From assembly GCF_027587195.1 (NCBI RefSeq), contig NZ_JAPDDP010000027.1:1-64000 (forward strand): DNA of 64,000 nucleotides, given 5' to 3'. Below the pieces are notes generated by a model that saw nothing but the letters and a program-made list of their open reading frames with translations, was not told the DNA's origin and ran no database searches. The stretch is from Solirubrobacter phytolaccae (GTDB lineage: Bacteria; Actinomycetota; Thermoleophilia; Solirubrobacterales; Solirubrobacteraceae). Below are positions 1 through 8,582 of the stretch, piece by piece. Made by a program: the position numbers and the translations under genes. Within the stretch, counting starts at the first letter, position 1, and every line of letters begins with the position of its first letter.

Positions 1-525
<525 letters not shown>

Positions 526-534
526 TTAGAAATC

Positions 535-1230
535 TCAGTCAGCTTGACGCAGATTGTAGCCGGTCGGACACATCCTCAAAAGCGCGCAGTCATCACATTT
601 AGGCGACCTTGAATGACACGTCCGGCGACCGTGCCGGAGCAGGTTCACGTGCAGCTCGAGCTCCTGCCCGCGCGGCGTGAGGTCGAGCATCGCGTCATGG
701 AGCTCCTCGAACGGCGCCTTCTCGCGGAACAGGCCGAGGCGGGTGCCCACGCGGGAGACGTGCGTGTCGACCGGGATGTCGCGCTTGCCGTACGCGAACA
801 GGAGCACGCACGCCGCGGTCTTGCGGCCGACGCCCGGGAGCGAGACGAGCAGGTCGCGGCCCTCGTCAACGCTCATTGTCACGAGATCCGCGTCGAAGGT
901 GTCGATGTCGATCGCCCGCAGGATGGCCTGAATCCGGGCCGACTTGACCTTCGAGATGCCGCCGCGGCGGATCGCCAGCTCCACGTCCGCGTTCGGCGCG
1001 TCGCGTACGGCGGCCCAATCCGGGAAGCGCTCGCGCAGCGACAGATACGCGATGTCGCGGTTGCGATCGTTGGTGGACTGCGACAGGACGGTCAGGATCA
1101 GCTCGTCGAGCCCTTGGCCGTGCGGCGGGGCGAACGGGCGCCCGTAGACGAGCCGCAGACGGTCACGGATGCGGCGGACGCGGGCTCGATCGGGCGGGGT
1201 CACGGCGGCCACCGTATCGACGCGCGCCAC
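535..1230 (-). CDS. nth: Endonuclease III-like HhH-GPD DNA glycosylase/AP lyase
   Basis: Base-excision repair enzyme of the endonuclease III family that removes oxidised pyrimidines and cleaves abasic sites. I choose the GTG at 1230 (231 residues, start VARVDTVAAV); the reading frame stays open upstream but overlaps the promoter of the divergent gene. The helix-hairpin-helix LPGVGRKTA carries the catalytic lysine, and PVDTHVSRV carries the catalytic aspartate. The C-terminal C-x6-C-x2-C-x5-C loop (CHSRSPKCDDCALLRMC) gives all four ligands of the [4Fe-4S] cluster. Its length matches bacterial Nth. It lies upstream of dnaK on the same strand and is divergent from the CAP gene. Confidence 0.93.
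   Translation of the reverse strand: MARVDTVAAVTPPDRARVRRIRDRLRLVYGRPFAPPHGQGLDELILTVLSQSTNDRNRDIAYLSLRERFPDWAAVRDAPNADVELAIRRGGISKVKSARIQAILRAIDIDTFDADLVTMSVDEGRDLLVSLPGVGRKTAACVLLFAYGKRDIPVDTHVSRVGTRLGLFREKAPFEELHDAMLDLTPRGQELELHVNLLRHGRRTCHSRSPKCDDCALLRMCPTGYNLRQAD
553..581 (-). promoter_or_regulatory. Candidate dnaK promoter inside the 3' end of nth
   Basis: Read on the minus strand there is TTTTGA, a 17-base spacer, then TACAAT (a 5/6 match to the consensus -10). Transcription would start near 545, giving a leader of about 35 bases before dnaK. It lies within the codons for the nth iron-sulfur cluster loop. This is pattern evidence only. Confidence 0.4.
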
Positions 1231-1239
1231 TACCCCGGA

Positions 1240-1269
1240 TTGGCGCTTTTCAGTCCGGTTATGTATATT
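1240..1269 (+). promoter_or_regulatory. Candidate sigma-70-type promoter for the CAP gene
   Basis: TTGGCG (1240-1245), an 18-base spacer and TATATT (1264-1269), in a locally AT-rich patch of otherwise GC-rich DNA. Transcription would start near 1277, leaving a leader of about 160 bases before the ATG at 1436. Confidence 0.5.
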
Positions 1270-1276
1270 TTCTGAC

Positions 1277-1435
1277 GGGATCCGGGGCGACCGAGCTGCG
1301 GACACCCAGAGCGACCTACTAGGTTGCGGGCCGCGCGGACGGAATTCGCGCTGGTCGAAGCACGGCGACGGACTGCGCCGAGAAATGGTCAAAAACCCCG
1401 GTGGCCTTGGTCGGGCTGCCGGTCCCAGGGGGCAC
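1277..1435 (+). promoter_or_regulatory. Long, possibly structured 5' leader of the CAP gene
   Basis: About 160 noncoding bases separate the likely transcription start from the CAP start codon. A hairpin GCGACC-UACUA-GGUUGC lies at 1311-1327, and other GC-rich inverted segments follow. I could not match it to the ydaO/c-di-AMP consensus or another known riboswitch. The frame of the CAP gene stays open upward to 1169, but no ribosome binding site or signal-peptide logic supports a longer protein. Confidence 0.3.
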
Positions 1436-1900
1436 ATGTCCGTCAAGACGCTGCGTCGAGCGCTGCTCGCCGTGCTCATGATCTGCGTGTTATCGCCGAG
1501 CGCCGTCGCGCAGGCTTCCGTGCGCACCGATCGCCTCGAGGCGGGCATCGTCCGCGCGATGAACGACTACCGCGCCCAGCACGGCCTGCCGAAGCTGCAC
1601 CAGCAGCGCGGGTTCGCGCGTGCCGCGGACGTCCACTCCGCGAAGATGCTGCGCGAGAACAAGATGGCCCACGACCAGTACGGCAAGCGCGTCCGGCGCT
1701 ACGTCCGCCGCGTCAAGCGTGTCGGCGAGACGCTCGCCTGGATGAGCCGCTGCAGCCCGTCCGCCGTCGTGGCCATGTGGGCCAAGTCCTCGAGCCACCG
1801 CCACGTGATGCTCTCGCGCTCGTTCCGCCGCGTCGGCGTCGCCCGCCGCGCGACCTCGAACGTCTGCTTCGTCACCGCGGATTTCGGCACCGCCAAGTAA
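1436..1900 (+). CDS. Secreted CAP/SCP-domain protein
   Basis: A 154-residue exported protein of the CAP superfamily (cysteine-rich secretory/PR-1 fold). The ATG at 1436 has a GGGGG site just upstream and opens a classic signal peptide (MSVKTLRRALLAVLMICVL... ending near AVAQA). The mature part begins with the family pattern RAMNDYRAQHGLPKL, then AADVHSAKMLRENKMAHDQ (first His of the CAP cavity), GETLAW, and a final region with SSSHRHVMLSRSFRRVGVA (second conserved His). Two cysteines (CSPS and NVCF) could form a disulfide. Bacterial members are usually extracellular and often linked to the cell wall; the molecular activity is unknown. It stands alone behind a long leader. Confidence 0.88.
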   Translation: MSVKTLRRALLAVLMICVLSPSAVAQASVRTDRLEAGIVRAMNDYRAQHGLPKLHQQRGFARAADVHSAKMLRENKMAHDQYGKRVRRYVRRVKRVGETLAWMSRCSPSAVVAMWAKSSSHRHVMLSRSFRRVGVARRATSNVCFVTADFGTAK

Positions 1901-1942
1901 GCACGGGGCCCGCCCGGGCAGCGGGTAGGCTCTCTTCCGCAC

Positions 1943-3502
1943 ATGCGGCGCGCGTTCGAGCACCCTCTCGCGCCGGCGCTTGGTTGCGCGCTGGCCTGCT
2001 TGGCCTACCTGATTCTTCAGCCGGCCACCGCCGACATGGCCGCGCACAGCTACCGCGCGTGGCTGTTCGAGCACCAGGGCCTGACCGTCTGGAACGCCCA
2101 GTGGTACGGCGGCCACCACGTGCTGGGCTACTCGCTGCTGTTCGCGCCCTTCGCGCTGGTCCTCGGCCCCGCGCTCGTCGGCGTCGTCTCGGCGATCGTC
2201 GCCACGGCGCTGTTCCCGCGGCTCGCGCAGGCCCACGCGCCGTCGCGTACGAGCGGCGCGATCGCCTCGTGGCTGTTCACCGCGGGCGTGCTCTCGAACG
2301 TCGCGATCGGGCGGATGCCGTTCCTGCTCGGGATCGCGTTCGGCGTCGCCGCGTGGACGGTCGGCCGCCGCGGCCGGCGCGCGATCGGCGGCTTCCTCGG
2401 GCTGTGCACGATGCTCGCCAGCCCGGTCGCGGGCGTGTTCCTGATGCTCGGCGCGTGCGCGAAGCTCATCGCCGACGGCCGCCCCGGGCTCAAGACCGCC
2501 CTGTGGATCTTCATCCCGACGCTGAGCGGCGGGATCGCGCTCTGGGCGCTGTTCCCCGAGGGCGGCAACGACCGCTTCACCGCGTCCGCGTTCTGGCCGA
2601 TGCTCGTCCTCAGCGCCGCGGGCGTCGCGCTGCTCGCCCCGGGCCGGCGGACGATCTGGGCGGGTGGGCTGCTGTACCTGGGCGTGCTCGTCGGCGCGTT
2701 CTTCGTGCCGTCGCCGTTCGGGCAGAACGCGCTGCGGCTCGGCGTGCTGGCCGGGCCGTCCGTGCTCGCGCTCGCGCACCGCAAGAAGGTGCCGGCGATC
2801 GCGGTGGTCGTGATCGGCGCCGGGCTGCTGTACCTGCAGTGGCTGCCGGCCGTGCGCGCCGTGGCCGAGGCCCACGGCGACCCGTCGACCCGGCTGGCGT
2901 TCCAGGCCGAGGCGCGTGACTTCTTGACGAAGATGGCCAAGCCCGGCGAGCGCGTCGAGGTGCCGCTGACCAAGAACCACTGGGAGGCGGCGGACCTCGC
3001 GAAGGTCGTCCCGCTCGCCCGCGGCTGGGAGCGCCAGCTCGACGCGAAGGCCAACCCGATCTTCTACGACGACGAGCAGCTGACGCCCGTCCGCTACCAC
3101 GAGTGGCTGCGCGAGAACGCGGTGCGCTTCGTCGCCTTGCCGAACGCGCCGCTGGACTACTCGGCCCGCGCGGAGGCGGTGCTGCTCGAAACCGGCGGGC
3201 TCGACTACCTCGAGCTCGTCTACGAGTCGCCGCGCTGGCGCATCTGGGAGCTGCGTGACCCGGTCTCGCCCGCGTCCAACGGGGCCACGCTGCTCGCCGC
3301 CGGGCCGAACTGGTTCATGGTCAACGCGTCCAAGCCGACCGTCGTCCGCTACCGCTACACGCCGTACTGGCAGACCACGAACGCGTGCGTGAGCCGGGCG
3401 CCGGGTGGTTGGACGCGCGTCGAGCCCGAGGAGCCCGGCGTGCTGATGGTCCAGGCGCGCTTCGGCCTCGAGCGCAGTCGGCGCGCGAAGACCTGCCATT
3501 AG
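1943..3502 (+). CDS. Polytopic membrane protein, GT-C / PTPS_related-like
   Basis: A 519-residue protein with about ten hydrophobic helices in its first 300 residues and a soluble C-terminal domain. The opening ADMAAHSYRAWLFEHQG...NAQWYGGHHVLGYSLL resembles the first loop of GT-C-type or PTPS_related membrane proteins, which often use lipid-linked sugars. I see no motif that fixes a substrate. A -10-like TAGGCT (1926-1931) sits 11 bases before the ATG and there is no clear Shine-Dalgarno site, so the transcript may be nearly leaderless. It is followed 13 bases later by a PAP2 gene and then by the inositol-lipid genes, which suggests a role in envelope lipid or glycolipid synthesis. Confidence 0.75.
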   Translation: MRRAFEHPLAPALGCALACLAYLILQPATADMAAHSYRAWLFEHQGLTVWNAQWYGGHHVLGYSLLFAPFALVLGPALVGVVSAIVATALFPRLAQAHAPSRTSGAIASWLFTAGVLSNVAIGRMPFLLGIAFGVAAWTVGRRGRRAIGGFLGLCTMLASPVAGVFLMLGACAKLIADGRPGLKTALWIFIPTLSGGIALWALFPEGGNDRFTASAFWPMLVLSAAGVALLAPGRRTIWAGGLLYLGVLVGAFFVPSPFGQNALRLGVLAGPSVLALAHRKKVPAIAVVVIGAGLLYLQWLPAVRAVAEAHGDPSTRLAFQAEARDFLTKMAKPGERVEVPLTKNHWEAADLAKVVPLARGWERQLDAKANPIFYDDEQLTPVRYHEWLRENAVRFVALPNAPLDYSARAEAVLLETGGLDYLELVYESPRWRIWELRDPVSPASNGATLLAAGPNWFMVNASKPTVVRYRYTPYWQTTNACVSRAPGGWTRVEPEEPGVLMVQARFGLERSRRAKTCH

Positions 3503-3515
3503 TCTTTCTGGGACG

Positions 3516-4283
3516 TTGCTGTCCCGCGTGCTCCCCCGCGGTCCCCGAGACCTCCTCTGGCAGATCCTCCTGTTCTGCGGCGCCTACTGGGTCTACCGGC
3601 TCGTGCGCGGGCAGGTGTTCGACCAGTCGGCGGCGGCGTTCGCGAACGCCCGCTGGATCGTCGACCTGCAGCAGACCCTGCACGTCTTCGTCGAGCCCGA
3701 CATCCAGCGCTGGGCGATCAGCACGGGCTGGGTCGAGGGCGTGGGCTCGTGGATGTACCTGAACACGCACTTCGTGGTCACCACGTTCACGCTCGCGTTC
3801 ATCTACCTCGCCCGCAACGAGCACTTCTACTGGGTGCGGAACATGTTCATGGTCGCGATGGGGTTCGCGCTCCTCGGCTACGTCCTGTTCCCGACCGCGC
3901 CGCCGCGGCTGATGCCCGGGCTCGGCTTCATCGACTCCGTGTCGGACTTCACCGGCGTCTCGAGCGACTCGGACGTCAACGCGCTCTACAACCCGTACGC
4001 GGCCGTGCCGTCGATGCACGTCGGCTTCGCGCTGATGCTCGCGATCTCGATGGTGCGGATGACGCGCCACACGTGGCTGAAAGCGCTGTGGGTGCTGTAC
4101 CCCGTCGTGGTGTCGTTCGTGGTGGTCGTGACCGCCAACCACTGGGTGTTCGACGCGGTCACCGGAGCGCTCGTCGCGGTCGTCTCCGCCGTCGCCGCGC
4201 AGACGGTCCTGTCCCGTGTCCGACCCGCTCAGTGGGCGTGGGAGCCGGAGCCGGCCCTACCCGCGCCGGCTCGCGCCGGATAG
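3516..4283 (+). CDS. PAP2 superfamily membrane protein (Aur1/Ipt1-like phosphotransferase or phosphatase)
   Basis: A 255-residue membrane protein with about six helices. The active-site motifs of the PAP2_3/inositolphosphotransferase branch are present: AAVPSMHVGFA carries the first catalytic histidine, and TANHWVFDAVTG carries the second histidine and its supporting aspartate. Members either remove phosphate from lipid pyrophosphates or transfer phosphoinositol between lipids. Start is TTG at 3516 after a GGGAC stretch; no ATG or GTG makes a better N-terminus. The stop codon TAG is part of the TAGGCT -10-like element of the next gene. The position beside a phosphatidylinositol-phosphate-synthase-like gene and ino1 favours a lipid-headgroup role. 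Confidence 0.8.
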   Translation: MLSRVLPRGPRDLLWQILLFCGAYWVYRLVRGQVFDQSAAAFANARWIVDLQQTLHVFVEPDIQRWAISTGWVEGVGSWMYLNTHFVVTTFTLAFIYLARNEHFYWVRNMFMVAMGFALLGYVLFPTAPPRLMPGLGFIDSVSDFTGVSSDSDVNALYNPYAAVPSMHVGFALMLAISMVRMTRHTWLKALWVLYPVVVSFVVVVTANHWVFDAVTGALVAVVSAVAAQTVLSRVRPAQWAWEPEPALPAPARAG

Positions 4284-4296
4284 GCTGCGCGGCCGA

Positions 4297-4902
4297 ATGG
4301 CCACTCGCGACTACCAGACGGTCATGCGCAACCGTCTCATCGAATCACGGCTCACACCGAACGCGATCTCGCTGACCGGGTTCGTGCTCTGCGTCGTATC
4401 CGCCGTGCTGATCCTGCAGGGCTGGTGGATCGCGGGCGGCATCGCGTTCATCGTCGGCTCCGTCTGCGACACGCTGGACGGACGCTACTCGCGGATGTCC
4501 GGCAAGGGCTCGCCGTTCGGCGCGTTCCTGGACTCGACGCTGGATCGCCTGGAAGAGGGCATCGTCCTCGCCGCGGTCGGCGTCCAGTTCGTGCGCGACG
4601 ACGACCTGACGTTCATCTTCGGCGCCGACGTCGCCGTCGGGGTCACGGTCCTCGCCGTCCTCGCCTCGCTGATGGTCTCGTACACGCGAGCCCGGGCCGA
4701 GGCGCTCGGCGTCGAGTGCAAGGTCGGCATCGCGGACCGCGCCGTGCGCGTCGTGGTGCTGTCCGCCGGCCTCGTCTTCGGCTTCGTCCAGGCGATCGAG
4801 CCGGCCGTGTACCTCCTGGCCGCCATGGCGGTCATCACCGTCTTCCAGCGCATCTTCCACGTGCGCTCCGAGCTGACTAAGCCTGTAACCGACGCCGTCT
4901 AG
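4297..4902 (+). CDS. CDP-alcohol phosphatidyltransferase, probably phosphatidylinositol phosphate synthase
   Basis: A 201-residue membrane enzyme that joins a CDP-diacylglycerol phosphatidyl group to an alcohol. The family signature D-x2-D-G-x2-x-R-x8-G-x3-D-x3-D is complete (from [10 protein letters not shown] to [11 protein letters not shown]), with Ser where Ala is usual before the Arg. In Actinobacteria the partner of inositol-3-phosphate is the PIP synthase of this family, and the next gene here makes inositol-3-phosphate, so that role is likely. Phosphatidylglycerophosphate synthase is the main alternative. The ATG at 4297 follows a -10-like TAGGCT (4281-4286) by 10 bases without a Shine-Dalgarno site, consistent with a leaderless transcript. 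Confidence 0.85.
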   Translation: MATRDYQTVMRNRLIESRLTPNAISLTGFVLCVVSAVLILQGWWIAGGIAFIVGSVCDTLDGRYSRMSGKGSPFGAFLDSTLDRLEEGIVLAAVGVQFVRDDDLTFIFGADVAVGVTVLAVLASLMVSYTRARAEALGVECKVGIADRAVRVVVLSAGLVFGFVQAIEPAVYLLAAMAVITVFQRIFHVRSELTKPVTDAV

Positions 4903-4911
4903 TGGTGTTAT

Positions 4912-4924
4912 TGACCGTCGGTCA
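4912..4924. promoter_or_regulatory. 13-bp palindrome in the ino1 leader
   Basis: TGACCG-T-CGGTCA, a perfect dyad with 6-bp arms, lies 10 bases after the phosphatidyltransferase stop and 10 bases before the ino1 Shine-Dalgarno site. Its form resembles TetR-family operators. No regulator gene is adjacent. Confidence 0.4.
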
Positions 4925-4948
4925 CCAACCATCGAAGGGGAAATAGCC

Positions 4949-6139
4949 TTGACGGCGTCTACGAACGGCAACGGTCGTTACCAGAACGAAAAGGTCCGCG
5001 TCGCGATCATCGGCGTGGGCAACTGCGCGAACGCCTTCGTGCAGGGCGTGCACTACTACAAGAACGCTGATGCGAACGCTCGCGTCCCGGGCCTCATGCA
5101 CGTCGACCTCGGCGGCTACCACGTGGGCGACATCGAGTTCTCCGCGGCGTTCGACATCGACTCCGAGAAGGTCGGCAAGGACCTCTCCGAGGCGATCTGG
5201 TCCGGCCAGAACAACACGATCAAGTTCCTCAAGGAGGACGTTCCGCACCTGAACGTCCCGGTTCAGCGCGGCATGACCCATGACGGTCTTGGCAAGTACC
5301 TCTCGCAGAAGATCACGAAGGCCCCGGGCTCGACGGTCGACATCGTCCAGGTCCTGAAGGACACGAAGACCGACGTCGTCGTCTCCTACCTCCCGGTCGG
5401 CTCCGAGCAGGCCACCAAGTGGTACGTGGAGCAGATCCTCGAGGCCGGCTGCGCGATGGTCAACTGCATCCCGGTGTTCATCGCCCGCGAGGACTACTGG
5501 GACAACCGCTTCAAGAAGGCCGGCCTCCCGATCGTCGGCGACGACATCAAGTCCCAGGTCGGCGCGACCATCGTCCACCGCCAGCTGGCCCGCCTGTTCG
5601 GCGACCGTGGCGTCGAGCTGCAGCGCACGTCGCAGCTCAACGTGGGCGGCAACATGGACTTCTACAACATGCTCGAGCGCGAGCGCCTCGAGTCGAAGAA
5701 GATCTCCAAGACGAACGCGGTCACCTCGATCGTCGACCACGAGATGCCCGAGCACGACGTCCACGTCGGCCCGTCGGACTACGTGCCGTGGCTCACGGAC
5801 CGCAAGTGGGCGCATATCCGCCTCGAGGGCGCGGCCTTCGGCGACGTGCCGCTGACCGCCGAGCTCAAGCTCGAGGTCTGGGACTCCCCGAACTCGGCCG
5901 GCATCGTCATCGACGCCGCCCGCTGCTGCAAGCTCGCCATGAACAACGGCATCGGCGGCCAGCTCGACGGCCCGTCGTCGTACCTGATGAAGTCGCCGCA
6001 CACGCAGCGCCCGGACGACGCGGCGCGCACGGCGACCGAGGACTTCATCGCCCGCTACACGCGTGCCGAGAAGGTCTCCCGCGCCGCGCGTGAGAAGAAG
6101 GCCGCCGAGGCCTCCTCCGAGAAGACCGCGGCCGAGTAG
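4949..6139 (+). CDS. ino1: Inositol-3-phosphate synthase (NAD-dependent)
   Basis: Converts glucose-6-phosphate to 1L-myo-inositol-3-phosphate, the headgroup for phosphatidylinositol and related compounds. The 396-residue sequence is very like actinobacterial Ino1: the Rossmann glycine loop [47 protein letters not shown] followed by [16 protein letters not shown], and [11 protein letters not shown]. The start is TTG at 4949 with AAGGGG (4935-4940) eight bases upstream. The C-terminus carries an extra Ala/Lys/Glu-rich tail of about 25 residues not needed for catalysis. It is the last gene of the 1.9-6.1 kb lipid cluster, and the preceding palindrome may be its operator. Confidence 0.96.
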   Translation: MTASTNGNGRYQNEKVRVAIIGVGNCANAFVQGVHYYKNADANARVPGLMHVDLGGYHVGDIEFSAAFDIDSEKVGKDLSEAIWSGQNNTIKFLKEDVPHLNVPVQRGMTHDGLGKYLSQKITKAPGSTVDIVQVLKDTKTDVVVSYLPVGSEQATKWYVEQILEAGCAMVNCIPVFIAREDYWDNRFKKAGLPIVGDDIKSQVGATIVHRQLARLFGDRGVELQRTSQLNVGGNMDFYNMLERERLESKKISKTNAVTSIVDHEMPEHDVHVGPSDYVPWLTDRKWAHIRLEGAAFGDVPLTAELKLEVWDSPNSAGIVIDAARCCKLAMNNGIGGQLDGPSSYLMKSPHTQRPDDAARTATEDFIARYTRAEKVSRAAREKKAAEASSEKTAAE

Positions 6140-6159
6140 CGGACGCATCTCCGAACGCT

Positions 6160-6194
6160 CAGCGGTGAGCGCGCTCATACCGTGTTCACCGCTG
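6160..6194. terminator. Weak inverted repeat between convergent genes
   Basis: CAGCGGTGA and TCACCGCTG (9-bp arms) are separated by 17 bases, between the ino1 stop and the stop of the opposing gene. No T-run follows on either strand. It could act as a bidirectional terminator. Confidence 0.3.
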
Positions 6195-6242
6195 TGCTTC
6201 GACTGACCACGCTCTCACTCCAGGCCACCGACTATCTCGGGG

Positions 6243-7451
6243 CTACGCGGTGAGCGTGTCCGTGAGCCGGTGCTCGATGCCCGCGAGACCGGTGGCCCGC
6301 GCGGTGGCGCGGACGCGCGTCCCGGGTCTCACGAGCTTGTAGCCCGACAGGATCACGTCGCCGTCCTCGTCGGCGCGGTAGCGCCGCCCGTCGATGGTCA
6401 CGCGGCTCCCGGGCACCGCGTTGTACAGCCGAACCTCGATCGCGCGCCGGCCCCGTCGGTGGCGGTCGTAGTCGTAGTCGACGACGAGCTGCGGCGCGCG
6501 TGAGCCCACCATGACCGCGGTCGGGGTCGTCGCCACGCACAGGTGGCTCGACACGACGCACGTGGCGTCGTGGAACGGGCCGCTCGGGGTGCGTGAGGGC
6601 TCGTAGTTCCCGAGCCCGCGCGAGAGCAGGATCGCGCCGTCCGTGGTCGTGGCCACGCAGAAGGCGCGCGGTGCGCAGCCGATCGTCGCCAGCCCGGGCG
6701 GCGCCGTGCGGGTGATCCAGGTGCTCGGCTCGAACTGGATGATGCCGTACGTGTGGGTGCCGTCGGCGCCGACGCAGCCGACGAACGTGCACGCCAGGAT
6801 CGTGAATGGCCGCTCGACGCGGTACCGCCGCCAACTGGCGGGGCTGGACGGGCGCGTGCTGATCAGCACCTCGCCGGTCGCATCGGCCGCGGCGCAGACG
6901 CCGCTGGACGCGCACGCGAGCGCCGTGACCGGGTCGGGGTCGATCACGGTCCAGGCGTCCGGCGTCCAGACGGCGAGCCCGTCGGCCCCGACCGCGCACA
7001 GGCGATCCGACGCGCACGCCACCCGGACGCGGTCGGCGGCGCGCCGCTCGATCGGGACGGACAGCGGATCCCAGGCGTTCGACAGCCACAGCGTCAGCGG
7101 CCCGTTCCCGCCCGCCACGGCGCAGAACGGCGTGTCGCCGCGCGTGCAGTCGATGTCGGTCGCGATCCCCGGCGGCCCGAGCGTCTCGACCCGCTTCCAG
7201 CGGCTGGTGGCCGCGAGGTCGGCCGTGGAGAGGACGTACGTACCCCGCGCGTCGGCGGCGACGAGCGAGCACGTCCGCTGCTTCGTGCAGCCCACGTTCC
7301 CGACCGTCAGCCCGGAGCCGCCCGGCGCCCGCGGGACCGACCACTCCCACTGCGCGTACGCCGGCGCCGGCAGCAGCAGAAGCGCGAGCAGGACGAGCAC
7401 GATCCGGAGCACACCCGTCCCGTACCCGCGAGAGGGATCGAAGATTCTCAC
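6243..7451 (-). CDS. Secreted protein with seven cysteine-paired repeats (beta-propeller-like)
   Basis: A 402-residue exported protein (GTG at 7451). A GTG at 7412 would give 389 residues and a more compact signal peptide beginning MLRIVLVLLALLLLPAPAYA. After the signal there are seven repeats of about 35-45 residues, each centred on a cysteine pair, e.g. VGCTKQRTCSLV, IDCTRGDTPFCAV, VACASDRLCAVG, LACASSGVCAAA, LACTFVGCVG, IGCAPRAFCVAT, ATCVVSSHLCVAT, each followed by a strand-turn-strand. That count and spacing suit a seven-bladed propeller with one disulfide per blade. The last 90 residues form a separate basic domain (VDYDYDRHRRGRR...). No catalytic motif is visible. It faces ino1 convergently and the next gene divergently. 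Confidence 0.82.
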   Translation of the reverse strand: MRIFDPSRGYGTGVLRIVLVLLALLLLPAPAYAQWEWSVPRAPGGSGLTVGNVGCTKQRTCSLVAADARGTYVLSTADLAATSRWKRVETLGPPGIATDIDCTRGDTPFCAVAGGNGPLTLWLSNAWDPLSVPIERRAADRVRVACASDRLCAVGADGLAVWTPDAWTVIDPDPVTALACASSGVCAAADATGEVLISTRPSSPASWRRYRVERPFTILACTFVGCVGADGTHTYGIIQFEPSTWITRTAPPGLATIGCAPRAFCVATTTDGAILLSRGLGNYEPSRTPSGPFHDATCVVSSHLCVATTPTAVMVGSRAPQLVVDYDYDRHRRGRRAIEVRLYNAVPGSRVTIDGRRYRADEDGDVILSGYKLVRPGTRVRATARATGLAGIEHRLTDTLTA

Positions 7452-7504
7452 CGCGAGGATCCCTTGAGCAGTATGGTCGTCAAAACCGGCTCTGGAGTGG
7501 CTGA

Positions 7505-8539
7505 ATGATCGACCTCACCGGAATCCCGGCGCTGGACTTGGCGCTGGGCATGGCGTTCGTCTTCTTCCTGCTGTCGACGCTCGCCGCGACGATCCAGGAG
7601 CTCATTGCGTCGTTCCTGGGGCTGCGGGCGCGCACGCTCGAACAGGGCTTGCGGAGCATGCTCGAGGACGAGCAGGTGGGCTGGAAGTACGTCGACAACT
7701 TCTACGACCACCCACTGATCAAGACGCTGTACAAGACGGCCCGCCCCGCCGTACTCACCGGCGGAGACGTTCCGGTGGCTGCCGACGAGAATGCGGTCGA
7801 CCCCGACCCCAAGGGGCGGCGCGCCGCCGTGGCGCAGCGCAATTTCATCGAGCGGGCCGTTTCGTTCTTCGGCCCGACCAGCGGGCCGTCCTACATCTCC
7901 CCGCGCGCGTTCGCGACCGTGGTGCTGGACCCGGAGAAGCTCTTCGGCCAGGCCTCGGCGGTCGCCAGCGAGGCCCCGGGCACTTTGGGCGAGCGTCTCC
8001 AGGCCGTCGTGAAGGACAGCCAGAGCGACGTCGAGCGCGAGCGGCTCCGGCTCGAGGCCTGGTACGACGACACCATGGCGCGCGTCTCGGGCTGGTACAA
8101 GCGCAAGTCGCAGATCATGCTGCTGGTGATCGGCACCGCGCTCGCGATCGGGATCAACGCGAACGCGATCCGCATGGGCGAGCGGATGTGGAAGGACGAC
8201 ACCGTCCGGTCCGCGGTCGTCGCCAAGGCCACAGCGCTCGAGACGCCGACCGGCACCGAGCAGGCGACGGCCGCGCAGGACCAGCTCAAGCGGGCCGCGG
8301 ACGACGTCGACTCCGTCGTCAAGCTGGGCATCCCGCTCGGCTGGGGCGAGGACGCGAAGGCGTACCCGTGGTGGAAGACGGTCCCGGGCTGGGTGCTGAC
8401 GATCCTCGCGATCTCGCTCGGCGCGCCGTTCTGGTTCGACGCGCTCGGACGCCTGTCGCGCATTCGGTCGAGCGGAAAACCCGAGACGCCGCTGCCGGCC
8501 ACCGCCAGCGGGCAGGCAAACGAGCGCGTCCGGACGTAG
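7505..8539 (+). CDS. Membrane protein of unknown function
   Basis: A 344-residue protein with one hydrophobic helix at the N-terminus (LALGMAFVFFLLSTLAATIQEL), a long charged central region, a helix near residue 200 (IMLLVIGTALAIGINANAI) and one near residue 300 (GWVLTILAISLGAPFWFDAL). The pattern LGLRARTLEQGLRSML after the first helix recurs in an uncharacterised bacterial family; I know no function for it. The ATG at 7505 lacks a strong ribosome site. It is divergent from the repeat protein and 43 bases ahead of the glycosyltransferase-PHP gene. Confidence 0.78.
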   Translation: MIDLTGIPALDLALGMAFVFFLLSTLAATIQELIASFLGLRARTLEQGLRSMLEDEQVGWKYVDNFYDHPLIKTLYKTARPAVLTGGDVPVAADENAVDPDPKGRRAAVAQRNFIERAVSFFGPTSGPSYISPRAFATVVLDPEKLFGQASAVASEAPGTLGERLQAVVKDSQSDVERERLRLEAWYDDTMARVSGWYKRKSQIMLLVIGTALAIGINANAIRMGERMWKDDTVRSAVVAKATALETPTGTEQATAAQDQLKRAADDVDSVVKLGIPLGWGEDAKAYPWWKTVPGWVLTILAISLGAPFWFDALGRLSRIRSSGKPETPLPATASGQANERVRT

Positions 8540-8582
8540 CCCCCGGGCACCGGAGGTGCGCGGGTGACTATCCTCCCGCGGA

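Noticed and set aside
1270-1435. Possible c-di-AMP (ydaO) riboswitch before the CAP gene
   Set aside because: The CCGAAUCCGUCAGCUAAC-type core and the GGGGGACCC block are absent. Only a generic structured leader can be claimed.
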